Assembly (NCBI RefSeq): GCF_001457775.1
Contig: NZ_CYSG01000003.1
Location: 1 to 64,000, forward strand
Origin: Phaeobacter sp. CECT 5382
Lineage (GTDB): Bacteria; Pseudomonadota; Alphaproteobacteria; Rhodobacterales; Rhodobacteraceae
Length of the DNA: 64,000 nucleotides
Reading direction: 5' to 3'
Every line of letters begins with the position of its first letter. Positions within the stretch are counted from its first letter, which is position 1. The notes under the pieces were generated by a model. The model made no database searches, was not told the origin of the DNA, and saw only the letters and a program-made list of their open reading frames with translations. Both the position numbers and the translations under genes were made by a program. This document shows, in pieces, positions 1 through 9,349 of the stretch.

Positions 1-55
1 CGATGGTGCCGATGTTGACGTGCGGCTTATTACGTTCAAACTTTTCCTTAGCCAT
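1..55 (-). CDS. tuf: Elongation factor Tu, N-terminal fragment (cut by window edge)
   Basis: The minus strand reads MAKEKFERNKPHVNIGTI from the ATG at 53-55 to the edge of the window. This is the strongly conserved start of EF-Tu, the GTPase that carries aminoacyl-tRNA to the ribosome. Only the first 18 codons are present; the G1 P-loop lies outside the window. Many proteobacteria carry two tuf copies, and which copy this is cannot be told here. Confidence 0.9.
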   Translation of the reverse strand, partial: MAKEKFERNKPHVNIGTI

Positions 56-248
56 TCTGTTAGGCGCCCTTTTGAAATAGAGGGTCGACAGCCGACCCAA
101 GTTACCTCTGCGCGCGCGGCGTACTTGGTTTAAAGGTAAAAATCAAGCCGTTCCTGCTTGGCCAGAGTGGTTTTGGCCAAACTAGGCCTGCGACCTGCTG
201 TTCCGTCGCGGCACAGCAGGTCAGGTTTCCCCAATTGCTCCGGCGCAA

Positions 249-833
249 TCAGCTTTCTTCAGGGGCTGCAGACGATTGCGCAGTGGCAGGATCCTTCGGG
301 GCAAACCAGCCATGTTCTGCGTGCTGTTCAGCCATATATTCTTCGAGCGCATCAATGATGCGCAGCGACAGCCCGTCGATTTGCTCTTCCTTGGTGCGAC
401 TGTAGCCGGACCCGATGATGGCGCTTTCGCCGGTGGTGTCTTCAAAGATCTTCATCTGGTGCTCTTTGGCGAGATAGGTCTTTGTCTTCACATCATAGAC
501 AAAGACATTCACCACAGCGGCGCTTTTGGGATTGACCAGAACCGGGATGCCGCCGGTCGCCAGAAGGAACCCTTCGAGGGTGACGGCGACGTCATATTTG
601 CCGGTACCATTGTAGCGGCCCAGGCGTGCCTCCATGGCCCGCTCAATCGGCGCGTTCCATTCCGAAGGCTCGGCGGCGCGCGACAGCGGCCATTGCAGCG
701 CCTTGTCCGTGTAAACAAAGGAGACCCGCATATTGAAATCGCCAAGATCCTCCGGCGCTTCGTTCAGGGTCGTCTCGCCACAGGCGGTCAGCAGGACCAG
801 CATCGCGGCCAGGAAAGCAAAAATTCGGAACAT
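249..833 (-). CDS. Hypothetical lipoprotein
   Basis: A 194-residue protein that I do not recognise by family. I chose the ATG at 833 because it opens a type II signal peptide, MFRIFAFLAAMLVLLTACGE, with lipobox LTAC, so Cys17 should be lipidated and membrane-anchored. Longer upstream starts would bury this signal. The mature part is acidic and mixed alpha/beta, with no repeats or obvious catalytic motif, and ends in a low-complexity Ala/Ser/Glu tail. It follows parC on the same strand about 140 bp downstream, separated by a strong hairpin, so co-transcription is uncertain. The function is unknown. Confidence 0.8.
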   Translation of the reverse strand: MFRIFAFLAAMLVLLTACGETTLNEAPEDLGDFNMRVSFVYTDKALQWPLSRAAEPSEWNAPIERAMEARLGRYNGTGKYDVAVTLEGFLLATGGIPVLVNPKSAAVVNVFVYDVKTKTYLAKEHQMKIFEDTTGESAIIGSGYSRTKEEQIDGLSLRIIDALEEYMAEQHAEHGWFAPKDPATAQSSAAPEES

Positions 834-886
834 CAGGGCCTCATGCAGGTCGAAGGAATGGATCTGCCTTTGGGATAGACCAGAGC

Positions 887-912
887 ACACTCTCTGGCAA
901 ACCAGAGAGTGT
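887..912 (-). other. Strong hairpin between parC and the lipoprotein gene
   Basis: A perfect 11-bp stem (887-897 with 902-912) closes a 4-nt loop in the gap downstream of parC on the minus strand. No T-run follows in the minus direction, so it is not a standard intrinsic terminator. It may be a factor-assisted stop, an mRNA 3' stabiliser, or an inverted binding site for the gene below. Confidence 0.5.
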
Positions 913-970
913 CGCTGCCCGCACCAAGGTGGCGCGAGAGTCACAGATCACTTGCGGCTTTCTGCTCAAA

Positions 971-3316
971 TCACTTGAACTTGTAGTTCCGCGGGAAGCC
1001 ATAAGGTGGACGTTTGCCCACGCCGGCACGTTTGCCCAGCCACTGGCTGAGATCAGTTTCATGGCGGGTCTTGCCGCCACCCATTTCCCAGGAGATGCCA
1101 TCATCCCAGTTGAAGGTGGTGACATCACTGAGCCCACCATCCAGCTCCAGCGAGCCCTGCTTGCCGCGCGCCATATTGTATTTCTGTAGTCGCACGCCCT
1201 TGCCACGGGTCAGCTCCGGCATTTCTTCGACCGAGAAAACCAGGAACTTGCCGTTTTCCGAGACAATCGCCACGTGATCGCCGGTAACCGGAATACAGAT
1301 CTGTGCGCGGTCGTCATCCTTGACGTTCAACACCTGTTTGCCACTGCGGGTCTGCGCCACGATTTCCTTTTCGGCGCAGATAAAGCCATTCCCCGCCGAG
1401 GATGCCACCAGCAGACGGCCCTCAGGATTGTAAATGAGGATATCGACGATTTCGACCTCATTGGGCAGATCCACCATCAGGCGTAGGGGTTCGCCCATGC
1501 CACGGCCACCGGGCAGATTCGCGGCGCTGACGGTGTAGAACCGGCCATTGCTGCCAAAGACCAACAACCGGTCGGTGGTTTCAGCGTGAAAGATGAAGCG
1601 TGGCCCGTCGCCATCCTTGAACTTTAACTCACGCGCCAGATCGATATGGCCAGTCATTGCCCGGATCCAGCCCATCTGCGAGCAGACAACCGTGATCGGC
1701 TCGCGGTCGATCATCGCCTCCAGCGGCACCTCTTCGACTTCGCCAGCCTCAGCAAAGAGCGTGCGGCGCGCGCCGCCCTCGTAATCCTTGCCGAACTGCT
1801 TTTTGGTGTCGCGCAACTGATCGGTGATTTTGTTCCATTGCAGATCGTCCGACCCCAGCAGCTCCACCAGTCCCGCGCGCTCATCGCGTAGCGCATCACG
1901 TTCGCGGGTCAGCTCCATTTCCTCAAGGCGGCGCAACGATCGCAGCCGCATGTTGAGAATCGCTTCGGCCTGCACCTCGCTCAGCTCACCCGGACCCTTG
2001 GCCGGGCTGGTATAGTCCGCATCGCTAAGGGCACGCGGATGATCGAGATCCCAGTTTTCCCGCATCAGAGCGGCTTTGGGATCGTCATCGTAGCGGATGA
2101 TATCGATCACCCGGTCCAGATTTAGGAAGGCGATGATGAAACCATCCAGCACCTCAAGCCGGTGGTCGATCTTAGCCATGCGGTGGCGCGAGCGGCGCTG
2201 CAACACGTCACGGCGGTGATCGAGGAAGGCGCGCAGCACTTCCTTCATCGAGCAGACCTTGGGCGTGACCCCATCGATCAGCACATTCATGTTGAGGCTG
2301 AAACGCACTTCCAGATCGGAATTGCGGAACATCATGTTCATCAGCACATCCGGGTCGACGTTCTTCGACTTCGGCTCCAGCACGATGCGGACATCTTCGG
2401 CCGATTCGTCACGGATATCCGCAAGGATCGGCACCTTCTTGGTCTGGATCAGCTCAGCGATCTTCTCGATGAGCTTGGATTTTTGCACCTGATAAGGGAT
2501 CTCGGTGACCACGATCTGCCACTGGCCACGACCCAGGTCTTCGACTTCATGGGTGCTGCGCAGACGGAAAGATCCGCGCCCGGTGCGATAGGCCTTGGCG
2601 ATGTTTTCGCGTGGCTCGACAATGATGCCCCCCGTCGGAAAATCCGGTCCCGGCACATATTTCAGCAGGGTGTCATCATCCGCACCCGGCGCTTTGATCA
2701 AGTGGATACAGGCATCGATCAGTTCAGCTATGTTATGCGGCGGAATATTGGTCGCCATACCAACCGCAATCCCCGTCGAGCCATTGGCAAGAATATTGGG
2801 AAAAGTCGCAGGCAGAACCGCAGGTTCCGTCAAACGGCCGTCATAGTTATCCCTGAAATCAACGGCGTCCTCAGATAGGCCGTCCAGCATCGCCTCGGCG
2901 ATGAAGGTCATGCGCGCTTCTGTATAGCGCGAGGCCGCCGGGTTATCGCCGTCGATATTGCCAAAGTTGCCCTGACCATCGACCAGCGGGTAGCGCACGT
3001 TGAAATCCTGCGCCAGACGCGCCATCGCGTCATAGATCGCCGCATCACCATGGGGGTGGAAGTCACCCATGGTGTCGCCGGAAATCTTGGCAGATTTCAA
3101 AAACCCACCCGAAGAGCTGAGCCGCAGGCGACTCATGGCGTAGAGAATGCGCCGGTGCACCGGTTTCAGACCGTCGCGCGCATCGGGCAGCGCCCGGTGC
3201 ATGATCGTGCTCAGCGCATAGGTCAGGTACCGCTCACCAATGGCGCGGCGCAGGGGTTCCATGATCTCGCCGTTTTGCGGCAGCGGGGCGTCGGGGTCAT
3301 CTACCAAGTCGTTCAT
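971..3316 (-). CDS. parC: DNA topoisomerase IV subunit A
   Basis: ParC is the DNA-cleaving subunit of topoisomerase IV, which unlinks daughter chromosomes together with ParE. The product is 781 residues. The N-terminal breakage-reunion domain includes GDFHPHGDAAIYDAM near residue 85 and the active-site tyrosine Tyr131 in AASRYTEARM. A tower and coiled-coil region follows, then a C-terminal beta-propeller that lacks the repeated GyrA-box of gyrase. I start at the ATG at 3316 (MNDLVDDPDAPLP); an in-frame ATG at 3379 with an upstream GGAG is the alternative and adds 21 residues. It is transcribed divergently from the SH3 gene. Confidence 0.95.
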   Translation of the reverse strand: MNDLVDDPDAPLPQNGEIMEPLRRAIGERYLTYALSTIMHRALPDARDGLKPVHRRILYAMSRLRLSSSGGFLKSAKISGDTMGDFHPHGDAAIYDAMARLAQDFNVRYPLVDGQGNFGNIDGDNPAASRYTEARMTFIAEAMLDGLSEDAVDFRDNYDGRLTEPAVLPATFPNILANGSTGIAVGMATNIPPHNIAELIDACIHLIKAPGADDDTLLKYVPGPDFPTGGIIVEPRENIAKAYRTGRGSFRLRSTHEVEDLGRGQWQIVVTEIPYQVQKSKLIEKIAELIQTKKVPILADIRDESAEDVRIVLEPKSKNVDPDVLMNMMFRNSDLEVRFSLNMNVLIDGVTPKVCSMKEVLRAFLDHRRDVLQRRSRHRMAKIDHRLEVLDGFIIAFLNLDRVIDIIRYDDDPKAALMRENWDLDHPRALSDADYTSPAKGPGELSEVQAEAILNMRLRSLRRLEEMELTRERDALRDERAGLVELLGSDDLQWNKITDQLRDTKKQFGKDYEGGARRTLFAEAGEVEEVPLEAMIDREPITVVCSQMGWIRAMTGHIDLARELKFKDGDGPRFIFHAETTDRLLVFGSNGRFYTVSAANLPGGRGMGEPLRLMVDLPNEVEIVDILIYNPEGRLLVASSAGNGFICAEKEIVAQTRSGKQVLNVKDDDRAQICIPVTGDHVAIVSENGKFLVFSVEEMPELTRGKGVRLQKYNMARGKQGSLELDGGLSDVTTFNWDDGISWEMGGGKTRHETDLSQWLGKRAGVGKRPPYGFPRNYKFK

Positions 3317-3628
3317 GCTTTGGTGATACTTCCCCCGCCTGCCGCGGTAAAGCGATGGTTCCGATTTATCCACCGCCATCCCTGAATTCTCCAGTATTCG
3401 GAGAAGATCGCTGCCAGACGAACGCAGCCGGAAACAGTCTGTTGCGCCCCAAAGGGGGAGAAGGCGCAGGACTCTCCCCTGTGCTTCGTGCTAATTTGAA
3501 ATGTATTAACGTAACTTATCTACTATGGCGGCTCGAATTCTGCCGCAGTGGTTCAGGCCGGTGTTCCAACCTTTTAGGGTCTGCCACCACTCATTGCCGC
3601 TATTGATTTTGTTGTGGGGGGATGCGCT
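3317..3628. promoter_or_regulatory. Divergent intergenic region, parC / SH3-domain gene
   Basis: These 312 bp separate two divergent genes and must hold both promoters. A GC-rich inverted repeat (GGGGAG at 3455-3460 with CTCCCC at 3474-3479) is the only structure I see. No gene or recognised operator is evident. Confidence 0.4.
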
Positions 3629-4357
3629 ATGTCGCGTTTTGTAATGGTGTCCTTTGCCTTTTTGGGCTGGGGCTTTTTTGAGCTGAGTGGCGGTCTCGAT
3701 TTCACACCGCTTAACCGTCCAACAGATGAGCCCCGCCAGATTGCGCAGCAAACCGCAGCTGTGCCGACAGCAGGAGCTACAAAATTCCGTCAGTCCGCGA
3801 AACAGCGTGCCGCTGCCCTGGTCGGATCCAAGGTCTTGCAAGAAGCCCCCACACCCGCTGTCATTTCGCAGCGCCCTGCCGCTGACCCCAACCACCGCCA
3901 GACCATTGCACTGGCAAAAATCGTCTCGGCGGGTGCCACATTGCAGGACAGCCGAAACGCCTTTGCCACTGGGGATGCAGTCGGCACGACAGCGCGCCCC
4001 TTGCAGCTGGACGTCATTCAAGGCGGGCTCGTCGCCCTGACCGCCAACTATGATCGTGAAACAAATACCAGCACGCAAAACACGGGGGCACAAACCGCGA
4101 GCCTCGCCGGGCTCGACACGACCGGAAACACCAATACCGGTAGCGAAGACTACCTAGATCTGCGCCAAATTCGGGCCTCCCGGGTCAATATGCGCCAGGG
4201 ACCAGGCACCATCTACCCTGTGCTCGCCCGCCTGCTGGCCGGAGACGAGGTTCTGGTAATCGAGGACAGCGGCACCGGCTGGCTGCAGCTGCGCACCAAG
4301 AAAGGCAACAAGGTAGGCTGGGTTGCCGCTTCCCTCGTGGGCAAGAAACGCTCATAA
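3629..4357 (+). CDS. Exported SH3-domain protein
   Basis: The product is 242 residues. The ATG at 3629 is preceded by the G-rich RBS at 3616-3621. The N-terminus MSRFVMVSFAFLGWGFFEL is hydrophobic and may be a signal anchor. A long Ala/Thr/Gln-rich, probably disordered linker covers roughly residues 30-175. The last ~60 residues form a bacterial SH3 domain (SH3b), with the typical VNMRQGPGTIYPVLARL start and VGWVAASLV end. Such domains usually bind peptidoglycan or its stem peptides. Its role is probably in the envelope, but no enzymatic domain is present and the exact function is unknown. Confidence 0.85.
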   Translation: MSRFVMVSFAFLGWGFFELSGGLDFTPLNRPTDEPRQIAQQTAAVPTAGATKFRQSAKQRAAALVGSKVLQEAPTPAVISQRPAADPNHRQTIALAKIVSAGATLQDSRNAFATGDAVGTTARPLQLDVIQGGLVALTANYDRETNTSTQNTGAQTASLAGLDTTGNTNTGSEDYLDLRQIRASRVNMRQGPGTIYPVLARLLAGDEVLVIEDSGTGWLQLRTKKGNKVGWVAASLVGKKRS

Positions 4358-4404
4358 ACACCTGACGTGGATCCCCTATCGATCCAGTCAGGTAAGAGAC
4401 ATTG

Positions 4405-5235
4405 ATGCAAAAATCCATTCTGATCACTGGCTGCTCCTCCGGGATCGGCCTGGACGCTGCACGCAGTATGCGCAATCGCGGCTGGCGGGTCTTTGCCTCC
4501 TGCCGCCAACAGCGCGATTGCGACCGGATGCGCACCGAAGGCTTTGACGCCCCGCGCATCGACTATTGCGACGCCGATAGCATCACCACGGGCCTTGCTG
4601 AAGTGCTCGCCGCGACCGGCGGCACGCTGGACGCACTTTTTAACAATGGCGCGCATGGCTTGCCTGGTGCGATTGAAGATCTTGCCACAGACGGGCTGCG
4701 CGAAATCTTTGAAACCAATGTCTTTGGCTGGCATGAACTCACCAGGCAGGTGCTGCCGGTGATGCGCGCGCAGGGACATGGCCGCATTGTGCAGAACTCG
4801 TCCATATTGGGCCTTGTCTCCTTTCCTTGGCGTGGCGCCTATGTAGCGACAAAATATGCCCTCGAAGGGCTATCGGACACACTGCGAGTCGAGTTGAGCG
4901 ATACCGACATCAAGGTGGTGTTGATCGAGCCTGGGCCTGTGACCTCGAAATTTCGCGAAAATGCGATTCCCCACTTTGAACGCCATATTGACTGGGAGAA
5001 TTCTGCCCTGCGCCAACGCTATGAAAACAGCCTGCTGAAGCGGCTCTATGAAAGCGCCGGGCCAGACCGGTTTGAGCTTCCCGCATCGGCGGTAACTACC
5101 AAGCTGATCCATGCCTGCGAATCGCGCCACCCCCGGCCGCGTTACTATGTGACGACCCCCACATATATCGCCGGTTTTCTGCGCCGCATCCTCACAACCC
5201 GGGCAATTGACCGCATCCTTGCACGGCTGAAATAA
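4405..5235 (+). CDS. Short-chain dehydrogenase/reductase family protein
   Basis: A 276-residue classical SDR oxidoreductase. The Rossmann motif GCSSGIG is at residues 8-14, the NNG structural motif lies near residue 80, and the catalytic triad is in SSILG (Ser) and YVATKYALEG (Tyr-x3-Lys). PGPV after the sixth strand is also typical. The ATG at 4405 sits behind the RBS-like AGGTAAGAG; a TTG directly before it is not needed. The substrate cannot be read from sequence. It lies 47 bp after the SH3 gene and 70 bp before the HIG1-like gene. Confidence 0.9.
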   Translation: MQKSILITGCSSGIGLDAARSMRNRGWRVFASCRQQRDCDRMRTEGFDAPRIDYCDADSITTGLAEVLAATGGTLDALFNNGAHGLPGAIEDLATDGLREIFETNVFGWHELTRQVLPVMRAQGHGRIVQNSSILGLVSFPWRGAYVATKYALEGLSDTLRVELSDTDIKVVLIEPGPVTSKFRENAIPHFERHIDWENSALRQRYENSLLKRLYESAGPDRFELPASAVTTKLIHACESRHPRPRYYVTTPTYIAGFLRRILTTRAIDRILARLK

Positions 5236-5305
5236 CCAATTCCCTGTCGCCAATCAGGTCGCCAAAGGCTAGACCTGCAGCAGCAAAACGCAAAGGAAAT
5301 GCGCA

Positions 5306-5512
5306 ATGGGTGATCCGCTTTATATTCTTGCCGTTATGGCCATGGCGGCTGTCGTGGTGGTTCTGGTGCTCGGCCTTGGCGGCTTTGGCAAAGGCGGTGC
5401 CTTCAACCACAAATACGCCAACAAACTGATGCGGCTGCGGCTGCTGCTCCAGTTTCTCGCGGTGGTTCTGCTGGTCGCCTATGTCTATTTCCGCGGTCAG
5501 GGAGGTCAGTAA
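5306..5512 (+). CDS. Twin-transmembrane small protein (HIG1-like)
   Basis: A 68-residue protein with two predicted transmembrane helices: PLYILAVMAMAAVVVVLVLG and LLQFLAVVLLVAYVYF. They are joined by a short loop containing HKYANKLMRLR. This arrangement matches the bacterial HIG1/RCF1-type domain, whose mitochondrial relatives associate with cytochrome c oxidase. A role in respiratory complex assembly is inference. The gene ends 3 bp before the adenosyltransferase start, so the two are probably co-transcribed. Confidence 0.85.
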   Translation: MGDPLYILAVMAMAAVVVVLVLGLGGFGKGGAFNHKYANKLMRLRLLLQFLAVVLLVAYVYFRGQGGQ

Positions 5513-5515
5513 TCC

Positions 5516-6088
5516 ATGGTGGTCCTGAACAAGATTTACACCCGCACCGGTGACAAAGGCGATACAGCGCTTGGCAATGGCACACGGGTTGCCAAACATG
5601 ATGCCCGCGTCAACGCCTATGGCCCCTCGGATGAGCTCAACGCCTTTATCGGGGTCGCCCGCTTGCAGGCCGCGGATAAAAGGGACGCCGCCCTGTCGCG
5701 CATCCAGAACGATCTTTTTGATCTGGGCGCCGACCTGTGCCGCCCCGACATGGCGCAGGACGCTGAGGCCGAATCCCCGCCACTGCGCGTGGTGCAGGCC
5801 CAGGTAGACCGGCTCGAAGCTGAAATCGATGCGATGAACAAGGACCTGTCAGCGCTGCGCAGTTTTGTCCTGCCCGGCGGCAGTGCACTGGCGGCGCATC
5901 TGCATGTCTGTCGCACTGTGGCACGGCGCGGTGAACGCCTTGCGACCGAACTAGCCAGTGTCGAAGCCATCAACCCTATTGCGGTGACCTACCTCAACCG
6001 GCTGTCCGACTGGTTCTTCGTGGCCTCGAGGGCGGCTAATGACAACGGCGCCAAAGACGTGCTCTGGGTGCCAGGCGCCAATCGCTGA
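5516..6088 (+). CDS. PduO-type cob(I)alamin adenosyltransferase
   Basis: This enzyme transfers adenosyl from ATP to cob(I)alamin (or cob(I)yrinic acid diamide), giving the coenzyme needed by methylmalonyl- and ethylmalonyl-CoA mutases. The 190-residue product shows the N-terminal ATP-binding signature KIYTRTGDKGDTALGNG and the helix-bundle motifs NAFIGVAR, LPGGS near residue 120, CRTVARRGER and YLNRLSDWFFVASR. These define the PduO/MMAB family rather than the unrelated CobA family. Two cobalamin-biosynthesis genes at 47-49 kb and methylsuccinyl-CoA dehydrogenase at 21 kb fit a B12-dependent central metabolism. Confidence 0.95.
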   Translation: MVVLNKIYTRTGDKGDTALGNGTRVAKHDARVNAYGPSDELNAFIGVARLQAADKRDAALSRIQNDLFDLGADLCRPDMAQDAEAESPPLRVVQAQVDRLEAEIDAMNKDLSALRSFVLPGGSALAAHLHVCRTVARRGERLATELASVEAINPIAVTYLNRLSDWFFVASRAANDNGAKDVLWVPGANR

Positions 6089-6485
6089 TAGCGCGACACG
6101 CAAGCGGGCGGCTCGCAGGCCGCTTATTGGCCGCGCACAGGCTGCAGTCACGTCACATGCTGCGTCGCAGCGTCACCCGCAGGCAAACCCCATCGACAGA
6201 GGGCCGATTCGCCCCTACCACTAACCTGCGCAGGTTTGGTCACAGCCCGCGCAGGCAGCCAGCATGGTTTCGGGTCTTTTGCAAAGGGACACCAAAGGAA
6301 ATGCGAGCAGCCCTCACGAAACATTCTTGCAAGATTGTCGTGGCAAACAGCCAAACGCGACGTCTGCGAACTACAACGTGACGATTTTTCCCTGTTGTGA
6401 CCCGGGCTGAGCCGGTATCAACAGCGCGAGAGCATAGAGGGCAGCCGTTCCGGCGGTGTGCCGTTTGTTAAGGAGAGAACGTAAA
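6089..6485. promoter_or_regulatory. Intergenic region upstream of etfBA
   Basis: This 397-bp gap holds no credible gene. It must contain the etfBA promoter. The near-palindrome TTTTGCAAAG at 6277-6286 and the RBS AAGGAGAG directly before etfB are the only elements I would point to. The operator idea for the former is weak. Confidence 0.35.
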
Positions 6486-7244
6486 ATGAAGGTACTTGTG
6501 CCTGTCAAACGCGTGATTGACTATAACGTGAAGGTCCGCGTCAAAGCGGACGGAAGCGGTGTCGATCTCGCCAACGTCAAAATGTCGATGAACCCCTTCG
6601 ACGAAATCGCCGTGGAAGAGGCCATCCGCCTCAAGGAAGCGGGCAAGGCTGACGAAGTCGTTGCCGTTTCAATCGGCGTAAAGCAGGCCCAGGAAACGCT
6701 GCGCACCGCGCTGGCCATGGGCGCTGACCGCGCCATCCTGGTGGTTGCTGCTGATGACGTTCACACCGACATCGAACCGCTTGCCGTTGCCAAGATCCTC
6801 AAAGGCATCGTCGATGAAGAGCAGCCTGGCATCGTTCTGGCTGGCAAACAGGCGATCGACAACGACATGAACGCAACTGGTCAGATGCTGTCCGCCCTTC
6901 TGGGCTGGTCGCAGGGTACCTTTGCCTCTGAGCTGGACATCGATGGCGACACCGCCAAAGTGACCCGCGAAGTTGACGGCGGTCTGCAGACTATCAGCGT
7001 GAAGATGCCTGCCATCGTCACCGTTGATCTGCGCCTGAACGAGCCACGCTATGCGTCGCTGCCGAACATCATGAAAGCCAAGAAAAAGCCGCTGGCCGAA
7101 AAGACCGCTGCTGACTACGGCGTCGATGTCACCCCGCGTCTCGAAGTGGTGTCCACCACCGAGCCTGCGGCCCGTGCCGCCGGCATCATGGTTGGCTCTG
7201 TTGATGAGCTGGTCGAGAAACTCAAAGAAGCGGGGGCTGTGTAA
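6486..7244 (+). CDS. etfB: Electron transfer flavoprotein subunit beta
   Basis: EtfB binds AMP and pairs with EtfA to take electrons from acyl-CoA dehydrogenases and pass them to ETF-ubiquinone oxidoreductase. The 252-residue product begins [19 protein letters not shown] at 6486, behind a clear AAGGAGAG. It has the family pattern [19 protein letters not shown] and the [21 protein letters not shown] region that contacts the partner subunit and AMP. The stop codon overlaps the etfA start by one base (TAATG), so translation is coupled. A natural electron donor, methylsuccinyl-CoA dehydrogenase, is encoded at 21 kb. Confidence 0.97.
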   Translation: MKVLVPVKRVIDYNVKVRVKADGSGVDLANVKMSMNPFDEIAVEEAIRLKEAGKADEVVAVSIGVKQAQETLRTALAMGADRAILVVAADDVHTDIEPLAVAKILKGIVDEEQPGIVLAGKQAIDNDMNATGQMLSALLGWSQGTFASELDIDGDTAKVTREVDGGLQTISVKMPAIVTVDLRLNEPRYASLPNIMKAKKKPLAEKTAADYGVDVTPRLEVVSTTEPAARAAGIMVGSVDELVEKLKEAGAV

Positions 7245-8173
7245 TGGCTGTTCTTCTCCTTGCTGAAGTCACCGACGGCGCCCTGGCGCTGGACGCAACT
7301 GCAAAGGCCGTGACCGCTGCTGGCGCTCTGGGTGACGTGACTGTTCTGGCCGCTGGTGCCTCTGCTGCTGCAGCCGGTGCCGAAGCCGCCAAGATCGCTG
7401 GCGTTGCCAAGGTCCTGGTTGCCGAAGATGCATCGCTTGGCCACCGCCTGGCGGAACCCACAGCGGCGCTGATCGCCTCGCTGGCGGGTGACTACGAGCA
7501 CATCGTCGCCCCTGCGACCACCGACGCCAAGAACGTGCTGCCCCGCGTGGCCGCTCTGCTTGATGTCATGGTGATCTCGGATGTAACCGGCGTGATCGAC
7601 GGCTCTACCTTTGAGCGTCCAATCTATGCGGGTAACGCAATCCAGACCGTCAAATCCTCGGACGCAAAGAAAGTCATTTCTTTCCGCACCGCGACATTTG
7701 ACGCCGCTGGCGACGGTGGCTCTGCCTCAGTTGACACCATTGGTGCCGCTGAAAACCCGGGTCTGTCGGAATGGGTCGAAGACAAGGTTGCCGCATCGGA
7801 TCGTCCCGAGCTGACCTCGGCTGGTGTCGTGGTTTCCGGTGGTCGTGGCGTTGGCTCCGAAGAAGACTTCAAACTGATCGAAGGCCTCGCCGACAAGCTG
7901 GGTGCCGCTGTTGGCGCCTCGCGCGCAGCGGTCGATTCGGGCTATGCCCCGAACGATTGGCAGGTTGGTCAGACCGGCAAGGTCGTGGCACCGGATCTTT
8001 ATGTTGCCATCGGCATCTCGGGCGCCATTCAGCACCTGGCTGGCATGAAAGACTCCAAAGTGATCGTCGCGATCAACAAAGACGAAGAAGCACCGATCTT
8101 CCAGGTTGCTGACTTTGGTCTGGTTGCCGATCTCTTTGCCGCCGTACCTGAACTGACCGAAAAACTCGGCTAA
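7244..8173 (+). CDS. etfA: Electron transfer flavoprotein subunit alpha
   Basis: The FAD-carrying subunit of ETF, 309 residues. The N-terminal half matches the EtfB-like domain. The C-terminal FAD domain has the signature around [21 protein letters not shown], then [45 protein letters not shown] and the closing [13 protein letters not shown]. It forms a two-gene operon with etfB and ends at an intrinsic terminator (8229-8264). Confidence 0.97.
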   Translation: MAVLLLAEVTDGALALDATAKAVTAAGALGDVTVLAAGASAAAAGAEAAKIAGVAKVLVAEDASLGHRLAEPTAALIASLAGDYEHIVAPATTDAKNVLPRVAALLDVMVISDVTGVIDGSTFERPIYAGNAIQTVKSSDAKKVISFRTATFDAAGDGGSASVDTIGAAENPGLSEWVEDKVAASDRPELTSAGVVVSGGRGVGSEEDFKLIEGLADKLGAAVGASRAAVDSGYAPNDWQVGQTGKVVAPDLYVAIGISGAIQHLAGMKDSKVIVAINKDEEAPIFQVADFGLVADLFAAVPELTEKLG

Positions 8174-8228
8174 GCAGACGGAACATCAGGGTGCAGGTCT
8201 GACCTGCGGCCTGATAAATCAAAAGTAG

Positions 8229-8264
8229 AAAACGGGGCGCGCTGTTTCAGCGGGCCCCGTTTTT
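8229..8264 (+). terminator. Intrinsic terminator of etfBA
   Basis: A 10-bp outer stem (8229-8238 with 8254-8263) encloses a smaller CGCTG/CAGCG stem, and a T-run at 8260-8264 follows. It sits 55 bp after etfA and before the convergent DUF6473 gene. Confidence 0.85.
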
Positions 8265-8367
8265 CTTACATGGATCGCTTTCTTGGTTTGACAGCTTTCT
8301 TGATTTGGCAGCGCGCCTTGGTGGCAACAGATCGCCCAGTCTAAAAGCCGACTCCTTGGCGATACAG

Positions 8368-9192
8368 TCAGCTGCGTTTGGCAAACCGATGCAACGTTTC
8401 TGCCAACAGACAGCCAATGCGCTCATGCTCCCGCGGGCCCAGCATGTGCTGCGCCGCCGGGAAATCCAGCTCTCCCATGGCCATGCCTTCGAAGTCATCG
8501 ACCTGCCCTGCCGTGGCGACATCGACTTCAAGCAGGCCCATGGTCTGCGATTCGAGCGATTTGACCATAGCGCGATCCACCAGAACCGGCTCATGCCCAA
8601 AGACGGCGTTCCCGACCAGATCATAGGTAATCCAGAGCATGACCACATGGCCCTGCAGGGCCTCTATCACCTGCTGCATGCGCGACAGCCAGGTTTCTTG
8701 CAGATGGTCCTGTAGGATCGCGAAACGCTCCTCTGACAGCGCCTGCAACGTAGTCAGAAGGTGCTTGTTGAAATGGAATTCGGTATAGTCCACCTCAGGG
8801 TAGAGCTGCATGAGCGCCGGATGCGCCTGCAGGAAACGGTCATTGCGCCGCGGATGTACCCGGTAATAGCGGTTGGAAATATTCTGCGCCCCCAGAAGCT
8901 GAACCACCGCCACCTCTGCCTCGCCCGCAACCTTCAGCAAGGCCTCGTCGGTCATAAAGGCATCAAGGCCCGCATTGACCCCCGCCAGGTTGACACAGGG
9001 AAACTGCAGCAAGGATTCGGTCACATCCGAAAAGGGCGTTTTGACAAAACGGCCAAACACCTCGGTACCACCAAGGAACGCGATATATGGAGTCGTTAAG
9101 TCTCGTCTGGGGCCTCGTACTGGCAGCCGTGATCCGGCATAACAGCACGTACCCCCCGAAAGCGCGCCCGCGCTTTTGAGTTCGTAGCTCAT
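8368..9192 (-). CDS. DUF6473 family protein
   Basis: A 274-residue protein of a family I know only from Rhodobacterales-type genomes. The N-terminal region MSYELKSAGALSGGTCCYAGSR followed by RGPRRDLTTPYIAFLGGTEVFG is its hallmark. I start at the ATG at 9192, behind GGGAGCT; the longer reading to 9267 adds an unlikely 25 residues. No catalytic motif is obvious. The family may be SGNH-like or linked to sulfated polysaccharides, but that is speculation. It lies alone on the minus strand between etfA and hbd. Confidence 0.8.
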   Translation of the reverse strand: MSYELKSAGALSGGTCCYAGSRLPVRGPRRDLTTPYIAFLGGTEVFGRFVKTPFSDVTESLLQFPCVNLAGVNAGLDAFMTDEALLKVAGEAEVAVVQLLGAQNISNRYYRVHPRRNDRFLQAHPALMQLYPEVDYTEFHFNKHLLTTLQALSEERFAILQDHLQETWLSRMQQVIEALQGHVVMLWITYDLVGNAVFGHEPVLVDRAMVKSLESQTMGLLEVDVATAGQVDDFEGMAMGELDFPAAQHMLGPREHERIGCLLAETLHRFAKRS

Positions 9193-9349
9193 AGCTCCCA
9201 CCAATTTATTCACCCAAGGATCACTTTGCGCGCCAAAGATTGCAAATTTCCTAAAGTTAAATTTCACCTAAAATTCCAAAGGCACAGCCTTGTGCCCGCC
9301 CCGAAGCAGTCGCTAAGGTCACGGCGCAGGCAAACCAGGAGCCATCGGC

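Noticed and set aside
191-223. An inverted repeat between tuf and the lipoprotein gene as a terminator
   Set aside because: The stem (about 9 bp) has a long loop and no T-run on the relevant strand, so I do not call it.
5306-5512. The small HIG1-like frame as noise
   Set aside because: Its two clear membrane helices, tight spacing to the next gene and family match support a real gene, so it was kept.
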